This document shows, piece by piece, positions 57,262 to 64,000 of a stretch of DNA of 64,000 nt (its first letter is position 1; the number at the start of each line of letters is the position of its first letter). A program made the position numbers and the translations under genes. The stretch is taken from assembly GCA_020638065.1 (NCBI GenBank), contig JACKJG010000007.1, forward strand, positions 138,390 through 202,389. The letters run 5' to 3'. The stretch comes from Hyphomicrobiaceae bacterium (lineage in GTDB: Bacteria; Pseudomonadota; Alphaproteobacteria; Rhizobiales; Devosiaceae). Below the pieces are notes generated by a model, which saw only the letters and a program-made list of their open reading frames with translations, had not been told where the DNA came from and did no database searches.

Positions 57262-60049
57262 CGCCGTGAAAAAGCCCGAGCCGCCACGCGCCCGGCGCGA
57301 GGCCGGCTTCGTTCTGAGAAAGGCAGATGTTCTGCTTCTGGAAGTTCTGGAGGCGGCGGAAGACGTGCGCGCCGATCACCCGAGTGTAAGGGCCAGATTG
57401 CTGGACGTGTGCAAGCGAACGCTGGCGGGCGCGCGCGAACAATTGGAAGCGGTGCTCCTGACCGATCAGAACGGCATGCGTTGTGCGCAAAACCTCAGCG
57501 CGGTGCAGGACGAAATCATCCGCACCGTGTTTCGGTTTGCCACCGAACATGCCTTCCGCCGCGATAATCCCAGCGCCTCGGAGGTGCTCTCGATCGCTGC
57601 CGTGGGCGGCTATGGTCGGGGCACTCTGGCACCTGGTTCCGACATCGATCTCTTGTTCATCCTGCCCTACAAGCAGACCCCCTGGGGCGAGCAGGTCACC
57701 GAATTCGTCCTCTATCTCCTGTGGGATCTGGGCCAGAAGGTCGGGCACGCCGTTCGTTCGGTCAACGAGTGCATCCAGATGTCGAAGTCCGACATGACGG
57801 TGCGTACCGCGACGCTCGAAGCCCGCCATCTGACCGGCGATGACAGACTGTTCGACGATTTGATGGTGCGCTTCGACAAGGACGTGATGACAGGTACCGG
57901 TCCTGAATTCATCGCGGCAAAGCTCGCAGAACGCGATGCCCGTCACGAAGCGATCGGCAACACGCGCTACGTCGTCGAACCCAATATCAAGGAAGGCAAG
58001 GGTGGGCTGAGAGACCTCAACACGCTCTTCTGGATTTTCAAGTATTTCTACAAGGTGGCAAACCACAAGGAACTGGTCGACATCGGCGTCTTTTCCCGCG
58101 AAGAAATGCGCACCTTCGAAAATGCCGAAAAATTCTTCTGGACGGTGCGCTGCAACCTGCATTTTCTGACCGGGCGGCCCGAGGAAAAGCTGCATTTCGA
58201 TCTGCAGCCCGATCTGGCGCGGCGGCTGGGCTTTGCCGACCGGGCTGGCATGCTTTCGGTCGAACGCTTCATGAAGCGCTATTTCCTCGTTGCCAAGGAT
58301 GTGGGTGACCTGACCCGCATCATCTGCGCTTCGCTCGAATTCGAGCATGCCAAGCAGCCGCGCATGCTCGAGCGGGTTTTCGGACAGTTCAACAAGCCCA
58401 AACGCAAGATCAGGGGCGAAACCGATTTCATCGTCGATCGTGGCCGGATCAATGTGACGGCGGATGACATTTTCGAGAAAGACCCCGTCAATATGATCAA
58501 GATCTTCTGGGTGGCGGCCCGCGAAGATCTGATGTTCCATCCCGACGCGCTCAAGCTCATCACGCGTTCGCTCAAATTCATCCGCGCCGACGTGCGCAAC
58601 GATGAGAGGGCAAATGCCTATTTTCTGGAAATCCTGACCAACCCGGTTTCTGTCGAGCGCGTGTTGCGGCGCATGAACGAAAGCGGCGTTCTGGGGCGTT
58701 TCGTCACCGAGTTCGGCAAGATCGTCGCGCTGGTGCAGTTCAATATGTATCACCACTTTACCGTCGACGAGCATCTCATCCGGGCGGTGGGCGTCATGGC
58801 TGCGATCGAGCGTGGCGAGCTGAAGGACGAATTGCCGCTCACCCATGAATTGCTGCCGCGCCTCAGCGGCACAAAACTGCTCAATGTCGCGCTCTTTCTG
58901 CACGACATTGCCAAGGGCCAGCCCGAGGATCATTCGATTGCCGGTGAAAGGATCGCCCGCAGGCTTTGCCCGCGTTTCGGCCTTTCCGAATCCGAAACCG
59001 ACACGGTTGCCTGGCTGATCCGTGATCATCTGACCATGTCGGAAATCGCCCAGTCGCGCGACATCCAGGACCCTGAAACAGCCCGCTCATTCGCCGATAT
59101 CGTGCAATCACCCAACCGGCTGGCGCTTCTGATGATCCTGACCGCCTGCGATATCATGGCGGTGGGTCCGGGCGTCTGGACCGGCTGGAAGGGATCATTG
59201 TTGCGGGCGCTCTACTACGCGACCGAACCGCTATTGAGCGGCGGGCATACGCAGCTCTCGCAAAAGGAGCGGATCGCCGCGATCAGGGATCAATTGGCCG
59301 CAAATCTGGGCGACTGGGGCCAAGCCGAAATCAAGGCCTATCTCAATCGCCATTTCGATCCCTATTTCCTGCGCACCGACCCCGATGTTCTGGTCAAGCA
59401 TGCGCGCATGATCAAGAAGGCGGATGCGGCGGGTCTCAGCTTTGTCGGGCAGTGCGACCCGAAAGCGTTCGAGAGCATTACCGAGGTCAGCTTCTACACC
59501 GTCGATCACCCGAGGCTATTGTCGATCATTGCTGCGGCCTGCACCATGTGTGAGGCGTCGATTGCGGGCGCGCACATTTCCTCGATGCGAGACGGAAGGG
59601 CGCTCGACACGTTTCATCTCAAGCGCGCCTTTTCGGTGGATGAGGATGAACGTATCCGCGCGACTCGCATCATCGAGACGGTGCGCGAACTCCTGAGCGG
59701 CACAAAGTACATTCCGAAAAACCTCGGGCGCGACAGCCGGCTGAACAAACGCCTCAAGCCGTTCAAGGTTCCGCCCGACGTGCAGATTTCGAACGCGCTG
59801 TCGAAGAAGTTCACCGTGATCGAGGTCAACGGTCTCGACCGGACCGGACTTCTGCACGACCTGACGCAGGTGATTTCCGATCTCAGCCTGACCATCGCCT
59901 CGGCCCATATCAGCACCTTTGGCGAAAAGGCCGTCGACGTCTTCTACGTCACCGATCTGACGGGCGACAAAGTCACCAATTCGGCCCGCCAGAAACGGAT
60001 TTCAAACCGTCTTCTTGCCGTATTCGCGCCGCAGACGGATAAGGAATAG
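57239..60049 (+). CDS. glnD: Bifunctional uridylyltransferase/uridylyl-removing enzyme (PII sensor)
   Basis: A 936-residue nitrogen sensor that uridylylates PII (GlnB/GlnK) when glutamine is low and removes UMP when it is high. The nucleotidyltransferase site is GGYGRGTLAPGSDIDLLF (about 123-140); the HD domain contains LFLHDIAKGQPEDHS (His-Asp metal site); two ACT domains lie at the end (about 740-815 and 845-920). ATG 57239 starts 23 bp before the mutS stop. The length is normal for rhizobial GlnD. Confidence 0.96.
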   Translation: MPAIATSSAVKKPEPPRARREAGFVLRKADVLLLEVLEAAEDVRADHPSVRARLLDVCKRTLAGAREQLEAVLLTDQNGMRCAQNLSAVQDEIIRTVFRFATEHAFRRDNPSASEVLSIAAVGGYGRGTLAPGSDIDLLFILPYKQTPWGEQVTEFVLYLLWDLGQKVGHAVRSVNECIQMSKSDMTVRTATLEARHLTGDDRLFDDLMVRFDKDVMTGTGPEFIAAKLAERDARHEAIGNTRYVVEPNIKEGKGGLRDLNTLFWIFKYFYKVANHKELVDIGVFSREEMRTFENAEKFFWTVRCNLHFLTGRPEEKLHFDLQPDLARRLGFADRAGMLSVERFMKRYFLVAKDVGDLTRIICASLEFEHAKQPRMLERVFGQFNKPKRKIRGETDFIVDRGRINVTADDIFEKDPVNMIKIFWVAAREDLMFHPDALKLITRSLKFIRADVRNDERANAYFLEILTNPVSVERVLRRMNESGVLGRFVTEFGKIVALVQFNMYHHFTVDEHLIRAVGVMAAIERGELKDELPLTHELLPRLSGTKLLNVALFLHDIAKGQPEDHSIAGERIARRLCPRFGLSESETDTVAWLIRDHLTMSEIAQSRDIQDPETARSFADIVQSPNRLALLMILTACDIMAVGPGVWTGWKGSLLRALYYATEPLLSGGHTQLSQKERIAAIRDQLAANLGDWGQAEIKAYLNRHFDPYFLRTDPDVLVKHARMIKKADAAGLSFVGQCDPKAFESITEVSFYTVDHPRLLSIIAAACTMCEASIAGAHISSMRDGRALDTFHLKRAFSVDEDERIRATRIIETVRELLSGTKYIPKNLGRDSRLNKRLKPFKVPPDVQISNALSKKFTVIEVNGLDRTGLLHDLTQVISDLSLTIASAHISTFGEKAVDVFYVTDLTGDKVTNSARQKRISNRLLAVFAPQTDKE

Positions 60050-60079
60050 GGGCGACCTGCTCCGGGGGCGCTCGCCAGA

Positions 60080-61636
60080 ATGAGTTTGTATCGCAGCTTC
60101 TTTTCCGTCGGATCGATGACGCTGTTGTCGCGGCTTCTGGGATTCGTGCGCGACATGCTCATGGCGCAGGTTCTGGGAACCGGCGCAGCGGCGGACGCCT
60201 TTTTCGCGGCTTTCCGTTTCCCGAACCTGTTTCGAAGGCTCTTTGCTGAAGGCGCGTTCAATTCAGCCTTCGTGCCACTTTTCTCCGGAGCTCTGGAACA
60301 GAAGGGAGAGGAGGAAGCCCGACGGTTCGCCACGCACATTCTCTCGTGGCTTCTCGCCTTTCTGCTGATTTTCACGGTCCTGGCGGAAATCTTCATGCCG
60401 GCGCTGATGGCGCCGTTCGTTCCCGGCTTTCTCGACGACAACGAAAAATTCGACCTGACCGTTTTGCTGGCGCGGATCTGTTTTCCCTATCTCGCCTTCA
60501 TGTCGCTGATGAGCGCCTATGGCGGTATGCTCAATTCGTTCAAGCGGTTCATTGAAGCGGCATTCGCACCGGTATTGCTCAATGTCGTTTTGGTGATCCT
60601 GATCGCCGTTTTGGTGTTGCTTTCGCACGATGATGAGGTGCTGGGCGCGATTTACATTTCGTGGGGCACTCTTGCGGGTGGGATAGCCCAGTTCGCCCTG
60701 GTCTACTGGGCGGCGCAGACTTTGCCCATCAAACCCAAGCTTGAATGGCCAAAGCTCGGAAAGGACGTTCGTCGATTCTGGTTGCTTGCCCTTCCGGCAA
60801 TCGCGACGGGCGGAATTACCCAGATCAACATATTCATCGGTACAATTATCGCCTCCGGTGCCGCATCGGCGATTTCGTATCTCTATTATGCCGACCGGCT
60901 TTATCAATTGCCGCTCGGAATCATCGGGATTGCGGTCGGGGTGGTGTTGCTGCCCGAGCTCTCGCGCAGCCTCAAGGCCGGCCGCGATGACGAAGCCACC
61001 AAATCACTCAATGACTCGCTATTATTTGCCATGCTCTTGTCGATCCCGGCGGCTTTGGCTTTGATGGTGCTCAGCGAGCCGATCATCCGGGTCCTCTTTG
61101 AGCGTGGCGCCTTCTCGGCCCAGGCAACGCACGAAACGGCGATGGCGCTGATCGCCTTTGCCACCGGGCTGCCGGCCTTTGTGGCCATCAAGGTGTTCCA
61201 GCCACCCTATTTCGCCCGCGAGGACACGCTGACCCCGACCATATTCGCCGGAATCTCGGTGGTGGTGAACATTGCCCTGTCGCTGGCCCTGTTTCCGAGC
61301 CTGCAGCATGTGGGCATCGCGATTGCAACCTCGGTTTCAGCCTGGACGAATGCGCTGTTGCTGATCGGATTTCTGGTCCGGCGCGGTCACTACACGATCA
61401 CCGGTGAACTGGTTTCGATTTATGGACGGGTGTTGGGCGCCGCGATCGGCATGGCGCTGGTTCTTTTTGCCTTCGAATTCGGGTTCCGGCAAATGACGGG
61501 CGGCGCGGGCGGGTTCCTGTTCGAACTGGCCTTTGTCGCGCTGGCCGTCATTCTGGGCCTTGTCGCCTATGCCCTTCTCATTCACCTGACCAGGGTCATC
61601 CGCCTGGGTCAGATCCGGTCGCGCTTTCTTCGCTGA
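60080..61636 (+). CDS. murJ: Lipid II flippase MurJ
   Basis: A 518-residue MOP-superfamily flippase with 14 membrane helices that moves lipid II across the inner membrane for peptidoglycan synthesis. SMTLLSRLLGFVRDMLMAQV, ADAFFAAFRFPNLFRRLFAE (the MurJ signature with essential Arg/Asp) and the central YYADRLYQLPLGIIGIAVG are present. It starts 30 bp after glnD, the usual rhizobial order glnD-murJ-trpS. Confidence 0.96.
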   Translation: MSLYRSFFSVGSMTLLSRLLGFVRDMLMAQVLGTGAAADAFFAAFRFPNLFRRLFAEGAFNSAFVPLFSGALEQKGEEEARRFATHILSWLLAFLLIFTVLAEIFMPALMAPFVPGFLDDNEKFDLTVLLARICFPYLAFMSLMSAYGGMLNSFKRFIEAAFAPVLLNVVLVILIAVLVLLSHDDEVLGAIYISWGTLAGGIAQFALVYWAAQTLPIKPKLEWPKLGKDVRRFWLLALPAIATGGITQINIFIGTIIASGAASAISYLYYADRLYQLPLGIIGIAVGVVLLPELSRSLKAGRDDEATKSLNDSLLFAMLLSIPAALALMVLSEPIIRVLFERGAFSAQATHETAMALIAFATGLPAFVAIKVFQPPYFAREDTLTPTIFAGISVVVNIALSLALFPSLQHVGIAIATSVSAWTNALLLIGFLVRRGHYTITGELVSIYGRVLGAAIGMALVLFAFEFGFRQMTGGAGGFLFELAFVALAVILGLVAYALLIHLTRVIRLGQIRSRFLR

Positions 61637-61729
61637 AGCCGGAAAGGGCTTGCACGCAAAAGGGCTTCGCGCCATAACCCGCCCCGTTTTCAGCAACAGC
61701 GCATCTTCACCCGGCCAAAGGCAGATTTC

Positions 61730-62767
61730 ATGTCCCAGTTCACCCCGCGCATCTTCTCCGGCATTCAGCCGTCCGGCGATCTGCATCTGGGTAATTATCT
61801 CGGCGCCATCCGCCGTTTCGTGCCCCTGCAGGACAGCCATGATTGCATTTATTGTGTTGTCGACATGCATGCGATCACGGTCTGGCAGGACCCGGCCGAC
61901 CTGCGCAACTCGACGTTGGAGCTGACCGCGGCCTATCTGGCTTCGGGGCTCGACCCGAAGCGGTCGATCATCTTCAACCAATCGCAGGTTCGGGAACATG
62001 CCGAGCTGGCGTGGATTTTCAATTGCGTCGCGCGCATGGGCTGGATGGAGCGCATGACCCAGTTCAAGGACAAGGCCGGCAAGAATTCCGAAAACGTGTC
62101 GCTCGGACTTTTTGCCTACCCTTCGCTGATGGCTGCTGACATCCTTTTGTACAAGGCGACCGGGGTGCCGGTTGGCGATGACCAGAAACAGCACCTGGAG
62201 CTGACGCGCGACATCGCGGCCAAGTTCAACAATGATTTCGGACCGCGTCTGAAGGAACTGGGCATGGATGAGGAGTTCTTCCCCATGACCGAGCCGCTGA
62301 TTTCCGGTCCGGCCACCCGGATCATGTCATTGCGCGACGGCACCAAAAAGATGAGCAAGTCCGACCCGTCCGACATGTCCCGGATTGCATTGACCGACGA
62401 TGCTGAGACCATCACCCGCAAGATCAAGAAGGCCAAGACCGACCCCGAGCCTCTGCCGTCGGAAGTGGCTGGCCTCAAGGGCCGCCCCGAGGCGGAAAAC
62501 CTTGTCGACATCTATGCAGCGCTCGCCGACATGAGCAAGGAACAGGTGCTACTGGAGTTTGGCGGGCAGGGATTCGGCGCGTTCAAACCGGCCCTGGCCG
62601 ACCTGGCTGCCGCCCATCTGGCGCCGATTGCCGACGACATGCGGCACTATCTCTCAGACAAGGGCGAGATCGAGCGCATATTGAAAGATGGCGCGGATCG
62701 CGCCCGGGTCATCGCGGCGGAAACCATGCGCGAGGTGCGCAAAATCGTCGGTTTTGTAGGGGCTTAG
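61730..62767 (+). CDS. trpS: Tryptophan--tRNA ligase
   Basis: A 345-residue class I synthetase. IFSGIQPSGDLHLGNYLGAI contains the HIGH-type motif (HLGN), VGDDQKQHLELTRDIA the dimer/ATP region, and KKMSKSDPSD the KMSKS loop. The length matches bacterial TrpRS with a slightly extended C-terminus (MREVRKIVGFVG). It lies 93 bp after murJ. No T-box or trp leader is visible in the gap. Confidence 0.97.
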   Translation: MSQFTPRIFSGIQPSGDLHLGNYLGAIRRFVPLQDSHDCIYCVVDMHAITVWQDPADLRNSTLELTAAYLASGLDPKRSIIFNQSQVREHAELAWIFNCVARMGWMERMTQFKDKAGKNSENVSLGLFAYPSLMAADILLYKATGVPVGDDQKQHLELTRDIAAKFNNDFGPRLKELGMDEEFFPMTEPLISGPATRIMSLRDGTKKMSKSDPSDMSRIALTDDAETITRKIKKAKTDPEPLPSEVAGLKGRPEAENLVDIYAALADMSKEQVLLEFGGQGFGAFKPALADLAAAHLAPIADDMRHYLSDKGEIERILKDGADRARVIAAETMREVRKIVGFVGA

Positions 62768-62922
62768 GTAAGCCCCTGTCTTGGCGGCAAGCCACTTGCC
62801 ATCGGCACCCTGGCTTTTGCGGTCAAGCTATTTCGCATGCCGGACATTGCAAAAATGCGGCTTGCCCGCTCCCCATATTGATGGCAGCGTCTGGGTTGGT
62901 TGAAACAATTGCGGGCTTTGGC

Positions 62923-63411
62923 ATGAGCGAAATCGACACCTTCAGGGACTATCAGCACAAGTTTCTGGTGATCATCGACGAGACGGAAGAATGCGACCGG
63001 GCGGTGACCTTCGCCGCCAATCGCGTCAAGCGCACCGGGGGCACAGTGGTTCTGGCCTATGTGATCTCGGGTGATGATTTCCAGCACTGGCTGGGGGTTG
63101 AAAACGTGATGCGTGCGGAAGCCATGCATGATGCAGCAACCCTTCTCGATCAGCGCGCACGGCGCATCGCCGAAATCGGGCAGATCAAGGTCGAAAAGGT
63201 CATTCGCGAGGGGCGGCGGGCCGAGGAAGTCGAAAAACTCATCAATGAAGATCAGGGCATCGCCATTCTGGTGCTCGCTGCCGGCACCTCGTCCGAGGGT
63301 CCCGGCCCGCTGGTTTCCGCCTTTGCCATGCGCAGCGGCACGGGTCTTCGGATTCCGGTCACGATCGTGCCGGGCAGCCTCACCGACGAGGATATCGCGG
63401 CGATCTGCTAG
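62923..63411 (+). CDS. Universal stress protein (UspA family)
   Basis: A 162-residue alpha/beta protein: KFLVIIDETEECDRAVTFAA at the start, VLAYVISGDDF, then GQIKVEKVIREGRRAEEVEKLI and ILVLAAGTSSEGPG, ending LRIPVTIVPGSLTDEDIAAI. The ATP-type loop GxxG near residue 130 is degenerate (GTSSEGPG), so ATP binding is uncertain. ATG 62923 is preferred; the frame to 62878 has no family likeness. Located between trpS and nfu, as in other rhizobia. Role: stress adaptation, unspecified. Confidence 0.85.
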   Translation: MSEIDTFRDYQHKFLVIIDETEECDRAVTFAANRVKRTGGTVVLAYVISGDDFQHWLGVENVMRAEAMHDAATLLDQRARRIAEIGQIKVEKVIREGRRAEEVEKLINEDQGIAILVLAAGTSSEGPGPLVSAFAMRSGTGLRIPVTIVPGSLTDEDIAAIC

Positions 63412-63492
63412 CCCAACGCCTGCAAATTGATCGCCTCCGCAAAGACCTTGCTCTTGCGCGGGCAATCACCTATTTTCGGCCCAGCAATCGAA

Positions 63493-63509
63493 TTTGGAAT
63501 GGTTCTAAA
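63493..63509. promoter_or_regulatory. Irr box (iron control element) before nfu
   Basis: TTTGGAA-TGG-TTCTAAA matches the rhizobial Irr site TTTAGAA-N3-TTCTAAA at all but one conserved base. It lies 33 bp before the nfu start. It overlaps a second inverted repeat, GGAATGGT-N11-ACCATTCC (63496-63522). Irr represses iron-using genes when heme is short, which would suit an Fe-S assembly gene. Confidence 0.72.
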
Positions 63510-63541
63510 CGAGTACCATTCCCGCAGGAGGATCCTGAAAG

Positions 63542-64000
63542 ATGTTTATTCAGACCGAAGCCACGCCCAATCCCGCAACGCTGAAGTTCCTGCCTGGCCG
63601 CGAGGTTCTGCCCGGCGAGCCGCGCGATTTTCGCGATCAGGACGCCGCCAAGGATTCGCCGCTGGTCTCGGCCCTGTTCGAGGTTCCCGGCGTGACCGGC
63701 GTTTTCCTCGGGTCCGATTTCATTTCGGTCACGAACCCTGAAACCGACTGGGCTCACATCAAGCCCGCCATTCTCGGGGTGATCATGGAGCATTTCACCT
63801 CCGGCGCGCCGGTTCTGGGCGATGGCGCCAATGGTGCCGGTCCGGCCGAAGAATTCTTCGATGAAAGCGACAAGGAAATGGTCGAAATCATCAAGGAATT
63901 GCTCGAAACCCGGGTACGCCCAGCCGTGGCCATGGATGGCGGTGACATCACCTTCAAAGGGTTCAAGGAAGGCACGGTTTTCCTGCACATGCAGGGCGCC
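63542..64000 (+). CDS. Nfu-type Fe-S cluster carrier, 3' end outside window
   Basis: The first 153 residues of a NifU-like protein. An Nfu N-terminal domain (MFIQTEATPNPATLKFLPGR, PGVTGVFLGSDFISVT, HFTSGAPV) is followed by the NifU C-terminal domain (VRPAVAMDGGDITFKGF). The CxxC pair that holds the 4Fe-4S cluster should come just after the right edge and cannot be checked. AGGAGG lies 10 bp before ATG 63542. Role: delivery of Fe-S clusters to apo-enzymes in the cytoplasm. Preceded by an Irr box. Confidence 0.92.
   Translation, partial: MFIQTEATPNPATLKFLPGREVLPGEPRDFRDQDAAKDSPLVSALFEVPGVTGVFLGSDFISVTNPETDWAHIKPAILGVIMEHFTSGAPVLGDGANGAGPAEEFFDESDKEMVEIIKELLETRVRPAVAMDGGDITFKGFKEGTVFLHMQGA

Noticed and set aside
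57224..59029. A 601-codon open frame antisense to glnD
   Set aside because: It is a GC-rich shadow in step with glnD codons, has low-complexity His/Asp/Arg composition and no recognisable domain.
1..64000. tRNA genes, CRISPR arrays, insertion sequences, defence islands
   Set aside because: No cloverleaf with a TTC-containing T arm, no regularly spaced repeats, and no transposase, integrase or nuclease-cassette genes were seen. I found no convincing undescribed multi-gene system beyond the candidates listed.

Overview
The window is GC-rich, gene-dense chromosomal DNA from an alphaproteobacterium. Four things point to Hyphomicrobiales (Rhizobiales): the gene orders mutS-glnD-murJ-trpS-usp-nfu, grpE-hrcA / rph-rdgB-hemW and LpoA-like / rsmI-yraN-gshB; an alphaproteobacterial LexA box (GAAC-N7-GAAC) before comM; an Irr-type iron box before nfu; and short dispersed repeats of the kind common in this order. 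A Devosia/Pelagibacterium-like organism is my guess, from the overall look only. I saw no tRNA, rRNA, CRISPR array, transposase, phage gene or replication origin.

Left part (1-5.5 kb): the end of an aldo/keto reductase, a secreted protein, a Crp/Fnr regulator with a DUF2892 membrane protein, an ArsR repressor with an ArsP-type permease, a DUF6665-like protein, and an MFS exporter behind an 11-bp-arm palindrome. From 5.5 to 14.5 kb the minus strand carries a chain from rpmI-rplT through pheS, an ASCH protein, a 3'-5' exonuclease and pheT into three surface-polysaccharide genes. The junction of the last two shows signs of frameshifts. From 14.8 to 17.4 kb lies a sulfide/persulfide module: rhodanese and ETHE1-like persulfide dioxygenase facing a BigR-like ArsR and a TauE/SafE exporter, with a shared operator overlapping both promoters.

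Middle part (17.4-42 kb): a MATE exporter, two unknown envelope proteins, infC (probably starting at ATT), a hydrolase, a small EamA protein, then gpmA-dapB-pyrF, a phosphatase and an FMN reductase. The heat-shock block follows: dnaJ, dnaK, grpE and hrcA. Here dnaK and dnaJ are separated by an oppositely oriented gene for a secreted protein with an HExxH zinc-protease motif. Sigma-32-like promoters precede dnaK and hrcA. Then come rph-rdgB-hemW, a DMT exporter, an LpoA-like lipoprotein, rsmI-yraN-gshB, a MarC protein and a cyclopropane-fatty-acid synthase.

Right part (42-64 kb): a GH25 lysozyme-like lipoprotein, a sulfotransferase, SOS-linked comM, a cold-shock/DUF1294 fusion, then a xylose/xyloside block (galM, a LacI regulator, xylB, xylA, GH43 xylosidase, NAD-dependent epimerase) that would hydrolyse xylosides and feed xylulose-5-phosphate to the pentose phosphate pathway. 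The window ends with mutS, glnD, murJ, trpS, a universal stress protein and a truncated nfu gene.

Three copies of a roughly 60-bp dispersed repeat begin exactly at the stop codon of the gene before them. A second, hairpin-forming repeat sits between the ASCH and exonuclease genes next to a duplicated start region.
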